Shown here one piece after another: positions 16,556-24,610 of a stretch of DNA of 64,000 nucleotides. The stretch covers positions 1-64,000 of the forward strand of contig DASPQV010000019.1 of assembly GCA_035624785.1 (NCBI GenBank), given 5' to 3'. This DNA is from JAJZNI01 sp035624785 (GTDB lineage Bacteria > Chloroflexota > Dormibacteria > Aeolococcales > Aeolococcaceae). Each line of letters opens with the position of its first letter. Position 1 is the stretch's first letter. The notes under the pieces are model-generated. The model saw only the letters and a program-made list of their open reading frames with translations. It made no database searches and had not been told where the DNA came from. Both the position numbers and the translations under genes were made by a program.

Positions 16556-17401
16556 ATGACCACGATCCTCGTGACCGGAGGCACCGGGAGGGTGGGCCGG
16601 AGGACGGTCGGGCACCTGCGCGAGGCCGGCGCTCGAGTTCGGGTGCTGAGCCGGCACGGAGGTGGCGTCGCCGGCGGGGTCGAGCACATCACGGGTGATC
16701 TCACCACTGGCGAGGGTGTCGATGCTGCAGTCAAGGGCGCCGACGTGATCGTGCACTGCGCGGCCTCCACCAGGTTTCCCGAGCTCACTGCTCAGGTCCG
16801 CACCCTGGTCCGGGCGGCATCCCCTGGGGGCGCCCACCTCGTCTACATCTCGGTGGTGGGCGCCGACCGCGTCCCCGTGATCAGCCGGGTCGATCGCTCC
16901 GTCGCCGGGTACTTCGCGACGGTGCGGGAGTGCGAGCAGATCATCAGCCGCTCCGGGCTTCCCTGGACCACGCTCCGCGCCAGCCAGTTCCACGACGGCT
17001 TCATCCTGGTCATGGTCCGGGCGATGGCCAGGTTGCCGGTCATCCCCGTCCCATCCGGGTGGAGATTCCAGCCGATCGATGCCGGTGAGGTCGGTGCTCG
17101 CCTCGCTGAGCTGGCGCTGGGGGCGCCCGCGGGCCTGGTCCCCGACATGGCGGGGCCCCGTGTCTACACCGCCGCCGCGCTGATCCGCTCCTACCTGCAG
17201 GCCACCCGCCGTCACCGGCTGCTGGTGCCGGTGCGGGTCCCGGGGAAGGCATCAGCCGCCATCCGCGCCGGCGCCAACCTGGCGCCCGACCACGCGACGG
17301 GGCGCCGAACCTGGGAGACGTTCCTGGCCGAGGACGTCGCTGGAACCCTGGGCGGCCGATCTCGCCAGCCGGGCAGCCCGTCCGCCGCCCGAGGTGGCTG
17401 A
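16556..17401 (+). CDS. NAD(P)-binding epimerase/NmrA-like protein
   Basis: 281 residues after AGGAGGAG. The Rossmann start ILVTGGTGRVGRRTVGHLREAG, an acidic GDLTTGEGVDAAVKGADVIVHCA segment and LVYISVVGAD fit an atypical SDR of the NmrA/complex-I-NDUFA9 kind. The classical YxxxK is replaced by a TVRECEQII segment, so catalysis is uncertain; it may act as a redox sensor. Divergent from the ECF41 sigma gene with a candidate ECF41 promoter between them, it is the probable target gene. Confidence 0.85.
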   Translation: MTTILVTGGTGRVGRRTVGHLREAGARVRVLSRHGGGVAGGVEHITGDLTTGEGVDAAVKGADVIVHCAASTRFPELTAQVRTLVRAASPGGAHLVYISVVGADRVPVISRVDRSVAGYFATVRECEQIISRSGLPWTTLRASQFHDGFILVMVRAMARLPVIPVPSGWRFQPIDAGEVGARLAELALGAPAGLVPDMAGPRVYTAAALIRSYLQATRRHRLLVPVRVPGKASAAIRAGANLAPDHATGRRTWETFLAEDVAGTLGGRSRQPGSPSAARGG

Positions 17402-17477
17402 GGGCGCCGCCGCCCGGAGGCGGCACGGCAGGACCGGCGGCGCCAGGGGCTCCGCCCCCGACTCGCGTCAGCCAGGA

Positions 17478-18209
17478 TCAGGCGACCGCAGGCCGGTACC
17501 AGGTGGAACGGGAGCGTTCGAGGTCGGTCAGCATGGCCGGCCAGGCCGAGGCGATCAGCAGTTCGTAGAAGTCACGCCGCCGCGCCTCGTCCTCCTGATC
17601 GGTGAGCTCAGGAGCGGTCTGGGCGCGGCGAGAGATCCACGGCGGGATGCCGTGGCCGACGAGGTTGTTGTCCACCCGAACTTCGACAACGGGATCGGCG
17701 CGCTCGTCGACACCGACCGCCACCCGGAGGATCACCCCGGTGTGGTCGTAGATCTTCCAGTTCCTCTCCCAGCGCCGCCCCCCATCCGCGAGCCGGGCCA
17801 TCCGCAGGGGCTCGGCCACCACCGCCTCGCCCCGGCTCGGGGCGGACAGGCGCTCCAGGGCGTTCAGCAGCTCCACTTCGACCCGATCGCCCACGTAATC
17901 GGCCAGAGACGGTGCCCGGTTGTCCAGATCCGGTTGGCACCGCCCGGTGCTGAACTCGTCGCCGCAGAGGTGCACCTGTCGGGTGTGACGGCGGCAGAGC
18001 GGTCGCCCTGTGGACAGGGTCACGTGACCGGGACACCAGGCGGTGGGACACGGCCGGCCGCGCTGATCCACGTACCCACAGGGGACAGCGTCGCGCCGCG
18101 GGCACCCCGGAGAGGAGCAGGGCAGTGTCCCGCCGGCGACGCCGGGCAGCGACGCCTGGGCGCTGGCGTTTCCATCCCTGTCCCGACACCGGCGAGCGAT
18201 ACCAAGCAT
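17478..18209 (-). CDS. Hypothetical protein with N-terminal cysteine/histidine cluster
   Basis: 243 residues, ATG 18209 after GAGG. Residues about 30-85 hold ten or so Cys/His in closely spaced motifs (CSSPGCPRRD, CGYVDQRGRPC, WCPGH, CRRHTRQVHLCG), suggesting one or two zinc knuckles. The remainder is a mixed alpha/beta region (VEVELLNALERL; WKIYDHTGVILRVAVGVDE; VEVRVDNNLVGHGIPPWI) and an alpha-helical end. I do not recognise the family. The wording resembles proteins that carry a bacterial transcription- or translation-associated zinc finger, but this is a guess. Confidence 0.65.
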   Translation of the reverse strand: MLGIARRCRDRDGNASAQASLPGVAGGTLPCSSPGCPRRDAVPCGYVDQRGRPCPTAWCPGHVTLSTGRPLCRRHTRQVHLCGDEFSTGRCQPDLDNRAPSLADYVGDRVEVELLNALERLSAPSRGEAVVAEPLRMARLADGGRRWERNWKIYDHTGVILRVAVGVDERADPVVEVRVDNNLVGHGIPPWISRRAQTAPELTDQEDEARRRDFYELLIASAWPAMLTDLERSRSTWYRPAVA

Positions 18210-18392
18210 GTCCTCGGACCTCTGAACCTGTCGCTGGTCCCAGACTACCGACCGTCACGGCCCCCCACATCGCCCAGTGGCATCAGCGTGGCGTGGGATA
18301 GCTGCACCAACAAAGCCCGGTGGTCGTCTCGAGGCGGTGACGGCGTTGGTGGCGGAGGCGTGTCGGCCCAATCGGCTGTCGCGGGCGTCGTG

Positions 18393-19562
18393 TCAGGCGT
18401 CGGCGCGATCGAAGAGCGCCGTCCAGCCCAGCGCCGGCTCCGATGGGGCTGGAGCCCAGGCCAGCTCCTCGCGGATCCGGTGAGCGTCGACCGCGATCGA
18501 CGTCGCGAGAGCTGCTGACTGGGGAGGCAGCCCGGAGCCGCGCAGCGACCGAAGGGCCGACACGTAGAGCGTGTCCACAGCCGGTCTGGGAGCTGTCTGG
18601 GCCGGAGAGGAGCCAGCGACGAGGTCGACCGGCGGCCAGCTGTCGAGCTCCCGGGCCACGGCCTCGAGCAGCCGGCCGAGAGCTTCCGATGTTCGGGCGG
18701 GCAGCGCCCATTCGGGTCCGGCTTCGGCAACCGCTCGGGTGATGCCGCGCACCTGCCTTTCGACCATCTCGAGGATCGGGATGGCGAGACGCAGCCTCTC
18801 CAGAAGGGCGCCCCTGCGACGCCCGGCGGGATTCCAACGACAGGCCTCGGCGGCCCGGCGGACGGCGTCTGAGGCCGAGCCGACCTGGTTTCCGAGTTGC
18901 CGGGCCGTGTCGAGCATGGCCTGGAGATCCTGAGCCGAGGGCATGCCGCGCCGGCGCTGGTCGAGGCTGGCGGCGGCGTCACGAAGCAGCGAACCGAGCG
19001 TCCTGGCCAGCGAGGCCACCGCTGACGCCGCGTCGTCGATATGAGTGGGCGGGAACACCACCAAGTTGACCACGATGCCGGTCCCGGCACCCAACGCCGT
19101 GTCGATCACCCGATCGATCCCGTAGCTGCGGGTCGCCGCACCCAGCACCAATACCAGCAGGGCGCTGACCGGCACCTGGATCGAGCCCTGGACGCCAAGT
19201 CTCAGCGCTCGTCCGAGCAGCAGCGCGATGAAGATGGTGAGCGCCACCGACCAGGCGTTGACCCCCACCAGGTGGCCGAAGCCGCCGGCGACAAGGACGC
19301 CGACGACGACCCCCAGCACTCGCTGGAGACCTCGAGCGACCGACTGCCAGATGGTCACCTGGACGGTGAGCAAGGCGGCGAGCGGAGCGAACACAGCGAG
19401 CACGCCGTGGGCGAGCGGATCCGCCGCCAGGTACCAGGAGATCCCGGAGGCCAAGGCCGTCTTGGCGGCCTGGATGAGCGTGCCTTCCAGGCGGGCGCGC
19501 ATCACAGCCAGGGGAACGGAGCCTCGGGTCGACGGCATTGCTGGCTTGTCTCCCACGCTCAC
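18393..19562 (-). CDS. FUSC / aromatic-acid-exporter-like membrane protein
   Basis: 389 residues from GTG 19562, 9 nt after GGGAGG. The N-terminal half has about six helices (AVFAPLAALLTVQVTIWQS; VLGVVVGVLVAGGFGHLVGV; SVALTIFIALLLGRAL; VPVSALLVLVLGAATRSYG; GAGTGIVVNLVVFPPTH), which fits one FUSC/ArAE half. The C-terminal half is a soluble helical bundle (AASAVASLARTLGSLLRDAA and onward). Related proteins export aromatic acids or fusaric acid, usually as dimers. No periplasmic adaptor gene is nearby. Confidence 0.8.
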   Translation of the reverse strand: MSVGDKPAMPSTRGSVPLAVMRARLEGTLIQAAKTALASGISWYLAADPLAHGVLAVFAPLAALLTVQVTIWQSVARGLQRVLGVVVGVLVAGGFGHLVGVNAWSVALTIFIALLLGRALRLGVQGSIQVPVSALLVLVLGAATRSYGIDRVIDTALGAGTGIVVNLVVFPPTHIDDAASAVASLARTLGSLLRDAAASLDQRRRGMPSAQDLQAMLDTARQLGNQVGSASDAVRRAAEACRWNPAGRRRGALLERLRLAIPILEMVERQVRGITRAVAEAGPEWALPARTSEALGRLLEAVARELDSWPPVDLVAGSSPAQTAPRPAVDTLYVSALRSLRGSGLPPQSAALATSIAVDAHRIREELAWAPAPSEPALGWTALFDRADA

Positions 19563-19766
19563 GGATCTTCGCCTCCCGGGCGCCGCCGGTGGGGCCTGCA
19601 GGTCGCCGCCAGGCTCGGCGCTGGAGGGATCCCCAGGCCCCCGGGGGTCGGGTTCCCGATTGGCGCGGTCCAATTCGGTGCCGGCGTCGATGGTTGGGCA
19701 TCGGTACGATCTCGGCGCCGGCCGGCGTCAGGTGCGGCGCGTGACGATCCAGCCGGGAGGTGCTTG

Positions 19767-20396
19767 GTGGGTGGGCTAGCGGAGGACCGTGACCCAGGTC
19801 CCGAGCCGCTGGTGGAGGTCGCACCCCGGGCCGGGGAGGAGGACCGGCGGATCGCCGAGCTGCTCGTGGCCCGCGATCCACAGGGTACCGATCTGCTCTA
19901 CCAGCGCTTCGGCGGGCTCGCCTACGCCCTGGCGCTGCGCGTGCTCGGGGATCGCACGGCCGCCGAGGACGTCGTGCAGGAGAGCTTCCTGGCGATCTGG
20001 AGGCGGGCCGAGTCCTTCGATCCTGCCCGCGGCCAGCTGCGTCAGTGGGTTTGTGCGGTGGTCCATCATCGGGCGATCGACAGGCTGCGGGGCAGCCGCA
20101 TCCGATGGCGGCGGGACGTCCCGCTGGACGCCGCGCCGCCCGAGGGCCTGCCGGCCGACCCCTTCCAGGAAGTCAGCGACGTGCTGGTCCGCGACGCGGT
20201 GCGGAGCGCTCTCGCCCAGCTACCCCCGGAGCAGCGAGAGACCATCGAGCTGGCCTTCTTTGCGGGCCTGTCGCACACCGAGATCAGTGACCGCATGAAA
20301 CTGCCGGTGGGCACGGTGAAGGGGCGCGCCCGGCTGGGGATGCGCCGCCTCCACCGCCTCCTCTCCGGGCAGGCCGCCCAGGAGTGGCTCTCATGA
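19767..20396 (+). CDS. ECF-type RNA polymerase sigma factor
   Basis: 209 residues from GTG 19767, 6 nt after GGGAGG. Region 2: DLLYQRFGGLAYALALRVLG, AAEDVVQESFLAIWRRAESF, GQLRQWVCAVVHHRAIDRLR. Region 4: LPPEQRETIELAFFAGLSHTEISDRM in pieces, with LPVGTVKGRARLGMRRL. No extra domain is present. The stop overlaps the start of the anti-sigma gene (ATGA), the usual pairing. It opens a plus-strand locus that ends in tatA and tatC. A TACGAT at 19705-19710 could be a -10, but I see no partner -35. Confidence 0.93.
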   Translation: MGGLAEDRDPGPEPLVEVAPRAGEEDRRIAELLVARDPQGTDLLYQRFGGLAYALALRVLGDRTAAEDVVQESFLAIWRRAESFDPARGQLRQWVCAVVHHRAIDRLRGSRIRWRRDVPLDAAPPEGLPADPFQEVSDVLVRDAVRSALAQLPPEQRETIELAFFAGLSHTEISDRMKLPVGTVKGRARLGMRRLHRLLSGQAAQEWLS

Positions 20397-21082
20397 GCGA
20401 GATCAGCTGCGACGAGGCGGAGGCGCTGCTGGCCTTCGGGGCCCTCGCCGGAGGGGAGGGCGGCGACGAGCCGGCGCTGCGCGCCCATCTCTCCGGCTGC
20501 GCCAGCTGCTCAGCGGCTGCTGCCGCCGACGCCCGGGTGGCCGCGCTGCTTCCGCTTGGGGTGACGCCGGCGGCACCCCCGGAGGGGCTCAGAGACCGGC
20601 TGATGGCCCGCGTCTACCGGGAGGCCGCGGACATGAAGAGGGCGTCTCCGGACCGCCTGCAGCGGCTCTGGCTGCGCCTACCCGGTAGCCGGTTGGCAAC
20701 GGTCGGCGCGGCGGCGCTCGCGCTGGTGCTGGCCGGTGTGCTCGCCTGGCGGGTCGCGACACCGACCGTGGTGCATGTCCACGGCGCTGCCGGCTCCACC
20801 GTGGTCGATCTCTACGCGGATCCGGGGGAGCGCACCGCCTCCCTGGAGGTCCGCGGGCTGCCGGCGACCCCGGCAGGCGGCGTCTACGAGGTGTGGCTCA
20901 TCCCGACCGGAGGAGCTCCGCAGCCCGCCGCCTACCTGGCTGAACAGCCGGATGGAGGCTACGCGACATCGGTTAGCGGGGACGTCAGCGGCTACGCGAC
21001 GCTCGCCATCAGCCTGGAGCCGGCCCGCGGCGACCCCAGCCCCCGCGGTCCGATCGTGGTAACCCTGCGGCTCCCCGGCTGA
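20393..21082 (+). CDS. Anti-sigma factor, zinc-finger type with RskA-like domain
   Basis: 229 residues from ATG 20393. The N-terminal cytoplasmic domain has the HxxxCxxC signature (AHLSGCASC), one membrane helix lies near residues 97-115 (AALALVLAGVLAWRVA), and the outer C-terminal domain matches the anti-sigma-K factor RskA type (LPATPAGGVYEVWLI; YATLAISLEPARGD). It should hold the cognate sigma factor at the membrane and release it on an outside signal by proteolysis. The gene is coupled to the sigma gene by a 4-bp overlap. Confidence 0.92.
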   Translation: MSEISCDEAEALLAFGALAGGEGGDEPALRAHLSGCASCSAAAAADARVAALLPLGVTPAAPPEGLRDRLMARVYREAADMKRASPDRLQRLWLRLPGSRLATVGAAALALVLAGVLAWRVATPTVVHVHGAAGSTVVDLYADPGERTASLEVRGLPATPAGGVYEVWLIPTGGAPQPAAYLAEQPDGGYATSVSGDVSGYATLAISLEPARGDPSPRGPIVVTLRLPG

Positions 21083-21205
21083 TTCGGCGCCAGCTGCGGC
21101 CTTGGCGGTACCGCTGTGATCCGATCCAGCCGGTCATGTCGTAGAGGGTGATATGGCCGCCCCTGAAGGGAGGCGAAGCGTCAAGGACGGGTGCGAGGTG
21201 GCGCG

Positions 21206-21475
21206 ATGGCCGAGTTGACTCGACGCCGGTTTCTCCAGACCTCCGCGGGGATCGCGGGCGCGGCAGCCGGGCTGACCACGCTCGGCGCGCTGCGGTCGGG
21301 GCGGCTTCCGTCCGGGCTGGGACTCGCCGGCCAGCCGGAGGTTGCCGCCCCAGCGTCGGTGATGGCCTATGTGCGGGCGTCGTCGACCGGGGAGGTGCGG
21401 CTCATGGTGGGCGAGCGGTCGGTCACCGTTCAGGATCCGGAGCTGGTGCGCCGGCTGGTGAAAGCCGCCGGCTGA
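21206..21475 (+). CDS. Small Tat-signal protein preceding DUF4331
   Basis: 89 residues from ATG 21206 (GAGGTG before it). The twin-arginine motif TRRRFLQ is followed by a hydrophobic stretch (GIAGAAAGLTTLGAL). The short mature part contains VMAYVRASSTGEVRLMVGE, RSVTVQDPELVRRLVKAA. It has no cofactor motif. It lies 49 bp before DUF4331, which lacks any signal of its own, and in a locus that also encodes TatA and TatC. It may act as the exported partner of DUF4331 or as a small cell-surface protein. I do not recognise a named family. Confidence 0.75.
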   Translation: MAELTRRRFLQTSAGIAGAAAGLTTLGALRSGRLPSGLGLAGQPEVAAPASVMAYVRASSTGEVRLMVGERSVTVQDPELVRRLVKAAG

Positions 21476-21524
21476 CCCCCTGACCCTGCCGAAACCAGAC
21501 GGGATTTCATCGAGAGGTACACGC

Positions 21525-22883
21525 ATGTCTTCGCATCGCGAGGCGCCCGGGATCTCCAAGGACCCGGTGGCCGACAACACCGACCTGTACGCGTTCGTCA
21601 GCCCGGATCAGCCGGGCACCGTCACCCTGATTGCGAACTGGATCCCCCTCGAGGGCCCCGACGGCGGTCCCAACTTCTTCGAGTTCGGCGACGACGTGCT
21701 CTACGAGATCCAGGTCGACAACGACGCCGACGCGGAACCGGACGTCACCTTCCAATTCCGGTTCACCACCATGGTTGTGGATCCCAACACCTTTCTCTAC
21801 AACACCGGTCCGATCACCAGCCTCGATAGCTCGACTTGGAACCGGCGGCAGCTGTACTCGGTGACCCGGGTGACCGATGCCGGCAACACCGTGCTGGGCA
21901 CCGGACTCAGCTGCCCACCGTGCAACATCGGACCACGCTCGACGCCCGACTACGCCGCTCTCGCCCAGGCTGCGGTGCACTCCCTGGGCGACGGCATCCA
22001 GGTCTTCGCCGGGCAGCGGCGCGAGGGCTTCTACGTCGACCTGGGAGCGGTCTTCGACCTCGCGGATCTCCGGCCCTTTCAGAACCTGCACGTGATCCCG
22101 ACCCCGGCGGCTCCGGGTGTCGACGCCACCAGCAGTGTCAACGTGCACAGCATCGCCATCCAGGTTCCCAAGCAGCTGCTCTGCCGGGATGGCTCGATGC
22201 CCGGCGACCCGACCAGCCCCGCCTCCACGATCGGCGTCTGGGCGAGCGCCAGCCGGCGCATGGCCAGCGTTCTGTCGAGCGACTCACCGGCCGAGCAGAC
22301 CGGGCCCTGGGTTCAGGTGTCCCGGCTCGGCAACCCGCTGATCAACGAGGCCGTGATTCCGATGGGCAGGAAGGACCTCTGGAATTCCCTGCCGCCCAGC
22401 GCTGACGCCCAGTTCCTGAGCTACGTCCAGCATCCCGAGCTCGCCGGTCTCCTTCCCGTCCTGTATCCGGGCGTCTTCCCTCACCTGGCCGGGCTCACGG
22501 CGCCCAGGGCGGACCTGGTGGCCATCCTGATGACCGGGATCCCTGCCGGGATCGTCCCCGGCTTCCAGAACTTCACCGGGAGCCGGATCGCCGACATGCT
22601 GCGCCTCAACATGGCGGTCCCGCCTGCCGCCAGCCCCAATCCGCTAGGTCTCATCGGCGGCGACGCCGCCGGCTTCCCCAACGGCCGGCGGGTGGCCGAC
22701 GACGTTTTCACCATCGAGCTTCGGGCGATCGCCGGCGTGACCTACCCGCTGGTCAGCCCCTCCTATGTGCCTGACGCGGCGGCTTCGCTGGTTACCGACG
22801 GCTTGACGCCGGGAGCCGGTCGCTACATCGCGCAGTTCCCCTACCTGGGGGTGCCCCTCGACGGTTTCGATGTGCCCGGCTGA
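21525..22883 (+). CDS. DUF4331-family protein
   Basis: 452 residues starting MSSHREAPGISKDPVADNTD, the hallmark opening of DUF4331. Further family features are DLYAFVSPDQPGTVTLIANW, the acidic FGDDVLYEIQVDNDADAEPD and ADDVFTIELRAIAG. There is no signal peptide, whereas many relatives carry one, so either it is cytoplasmic or it travels with the Tat-signal protein encoded just upstream. The function of DUF4331 is not established. Calcium or metal binding by the acidic loops is plausible. The gene is followed by a strong hairpin. Confidence 0.88.
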   Translation: MSSHREAPGISKDPVADNTDLYAFVSPDQPGTVTLIANWIPLEGPDGGPNFFEFGDDVLYEIQVDNDADAEPDVTFQFRFTTMVVDPNTFLYNTGPITSLDSSTWNRRQLYSVTRVTDAGNTVLGTGLSCPPCNIGPRSTPDYAALAQAAVHSLGDGIQVFAGQRREGFYVDLGAVFDLADLRPFQNLHVIPTPAAPGVDATSSVNVHSIAIQVPKQLLCRDGSMPGDPTSPASTIGVWASASRRMASVLSSDSPAEQTGPWVQVSRLGNPLINEAVIPMGRKDLWNSLPPSADAQFLSYVQHPELAGLLPVLYPGVFPHLAGLTAPRADLVAILMTGIPAGIVPGFQNFTGSRIADMLRLNMAVPPAASPNPLGLIGGDAAGFPNGRRVADDVFTIELRAIAGVTYPLVSPSYVPDAAASLVTDGLTPGAGRYIAQFPYLGVPLDGFDVPG

Positions 22884-22900
22884 TCGCAGATCAGCATCCC

Positions 22901-22934
22901 GGCGGGGCGGGCCGGTGGTGACCGCCCCGCCTTT
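22901..22934 (+). terminator. Hairpin with short T-run after DUF4331
   Basis: A perfect 10-bp stem, GGCGGGGCGG (22901-22910) with CCGCCCCGCC (22922-22931), an 11-nt loop, then TTT. It should act as at least a partial terminator, separating DUF4331 from the following three genes or lowering their expression. Confidence 0.7.
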
Positions 22935-22950
22935 GGCGGAGGCCTGAGGT

Positions 22951-23325
22951 GTGATGAATCAAGGTTACCCGGCGCCGCCCGCTGCCGAGACCGCAACCTG
23001 GGGCGATCCCGATTGCGTCGTCATCGACGTCGGGGTGGACGCCGGCGCCCTGGTGGTGTCGGCGGAGGAGCGATTCGAGGGGCGGGAGGTGGAGATCTCC
23101 GCGCGCGGGGATCCGGGGTGGCGGGCCCACGCCGCGCTGCGAGCCCGCCGGTTGGCCCGGCGCACCCTGGTCGCCGCCTGCTTCGCCTCGTTGCCGCCCG
23201 GCGATTACCTGATCTGGCCGCCGGCGACCGGCTCACCTGTCGCCGTGACCGTGACCGCTGGAGAGGTGGCCAGTGTCGCCCTGGCACCGCCGCCATCCGA
23301 CCCGACTAACACCCGGAGGAGGTGA
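22951..23325 (+). CDS. Hypothetical beta-rich protein between DUF4331 and tatA
   Basis: 124 residues from GTG 22951. Alternating strands (DCVVIDVGVDAGALVVSA; VEISARGDPG; LVAACFASLPPGDYLIWP; PVAVTVTAGEVASVALAP) suggest a small beta-sandwich of the carboxypeptidase-regulatory or transthyretin-like kind. There is no signal peptide. It ends 1 bp before the tatA ATG, so translation is probably coupled. I do not recognise a named family; its position implies a role with the Tat/DUF4331 locus. Confidence 0.65.
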   Translation: MMNQGYPAPPAAETATWGDPDCVVIDVGVDAGALVVSAEERFEGREVEISARGDPGWRAHAALRARRLARRTLVAACFASLPPGDYLIWPPATGSPVAVTVTAGEVASVALAPPPSDPTNTRRR

Positions 23326-23326
23326 C

Positions 23327-23623
23327 ATGTTCGGATTTGATCGAGCCTGGTGGATCATCCCGCTCGTCTTCGTGATCGTCCTGATCGTCTGGGGCCCGGG
23401 CCGGTTGCCCGAGGTGGGCTCGGGATTGGGCCGGGCGATCCGCGAGTTCCGCAGTGCCGCGACCGGGGCCAGGGAGGCAGTGTCCGGGACCGCGAACGTC
23501 CAGACGCCGGCGTCCGGGTCGATCCCGCCCAGCCCGGTGCAGCCGGCGGCAGCCGCTCCGGTCGCCGCGGTTCCGCTCCAGGCCGCCGCGCCGGCGGCAC
23601 TCGACGACGGCAGCCGCGGCTGA
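23327..23623 (+). CDS. tatA: TatA-type twin-arginine translocase subunit
   Basis: 98 residues after GGAGGAGGTGAC. A single membrane helix (WWIIPLVFVIVLIVWGPG) is followed by the hinge RLPEVGSGLGRAIREFR, the amphipathic helix of TatA, and a proline/alanine-rich tail. The FGPxxLP-type hinge reads WGPGRLPE. No separate TatB is present, so TatA may serve both roles as in many Gram-positives. Confidence 0.92.
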   Translation: MFGFDRAWWIIPLVFVIVLIVWGPGRLPEVGSGLGRAIREFRSAATGAREAVSGTANVQTPASGSIPPSPVQPAAAAPVAAVPLQAAAPAALDDGSRG

Positions 23624-23800
23624 TCGGTAGACGGTATGGGAGCCCCGGCGCGGCCGCGACGGCCGCGACTTCGTCGTCCCCTGCCGGGGGCACGCCAGAG
23701 TGGAGCACCGAGGCGTCCGGCATGGGGCCTGCGCGGCGTCCTGCGGCCGCTCCGAAGCCGCCGAGGTCTCGGTGCGGCCGCGAGGACCGACGAGCGCCGC

Positions 23801-24547
23801 ATGTCAGCCGCCGGCCACCTGGGCGAGCTCCGGCGGGTGCTGATCGTGTCGCTGGTGGCCTGGGGGGTCGCCACGGCGGTGGCCGCGGTGTTCAGCCAGA
23901 CCCTGATCCGTCTGCTCGAGTACCCGTTGACCACCATCCTCGCCGAGCACAACCGGCTCATCTCCAAGGCGATCATCACCAGCCCCACCGAGCTGTTCAC
24001 GGTCCCCCTCAAGGTGGCGCTGGCCGGCGGGCTGCTTCTCGCGATGCCGGTGATCCTCTGGCAGGCATGGACGTTCGTGGCCCCCGGACTGCGTCCTGCG
24101 GAGCGGAGATTCGCCATCCCGCTGGTCTCGTCAGCACTCCTCCTCTTCGCCGCCGGAGGGGTTCTCGCCTACTTCCTGATGCCGCTGTGGCTCAACCTGC
24201 TGACCGGGCTGCTCGGCGGCAACGTCATCTACTTCCCCGATCTCAACCAGTACCTCTCGTTCCTGGCCCTGCTCATGGTGGCCTTCGGCTGCACCTTCGA
24301 GCTGCCGGTGGCGGTCGTCCTGCTCGGGCTGCTGGGCCTGGTCTCCCCGCAGTGGTTGCGTCGCCACCGCCGGGTGGTCTGGGCGGTGATCGTGGTCGGC
24401 GCCGAGCTGGTCACCCCCGGTGCTGACCCGGTGACTCCGCTGTTCCTGGCAGTCCCGCTGCTCGGCCTTTTCGAGCTGTCGATCCTGGTGCTGTCGCGCA
24501 GCGTCCGACGGCACGGGACGCTGACACCGGCCGGCACCCGGGGATGA
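23801..24547 (+). CDS. tatC: TatC twin-arginine translocase subunit
   Basis: 248 residues from ATG 23801; the frame is open back to 23636 but the leader is arginine/proline-rich and not TatC-like. The opening GHLGELRRVLIVSL, the ITSPTELFTVPLKVAL loop with its conserved glutamate, and FVAPGLRPAERRFAIPL match TatC; six membrane helices are visible. It should recognise RR-signal peptides. The 177-bp gap from tatA and the lack of a clear ribosome binding site at 23801 are unusual for this pair. Confidence 0.9.
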   Translation: MSAAGHLGELRRVLIVSLVAWGVATAVAAVFSQTLIRLLEYPLTTILAEHNRLISKAIITSPTELFTVPLKVALAGGLLLAMPVILWQAWTFVAPGLRPAERRFAIPLVSSALLLFAAGGVLAYFLMPLWLNLLTGLLGGNVIYFPDLNQYLSFLALLMVAFGCTFELPVAVVLLGLLGLVSPQWLRRHRRVVWAVIVVGAELVTPGADPVTPLFLAVPLLGLFELSILVLSRSVRRHGTLTPAGTRG

Positions 24548-24610
24548 TGGAGGCAACCCTTCAGCTGGTCTCCTCCGCCCGGCGGAGATGGCCTGGTCGG
24601 GTGGGGAAGG

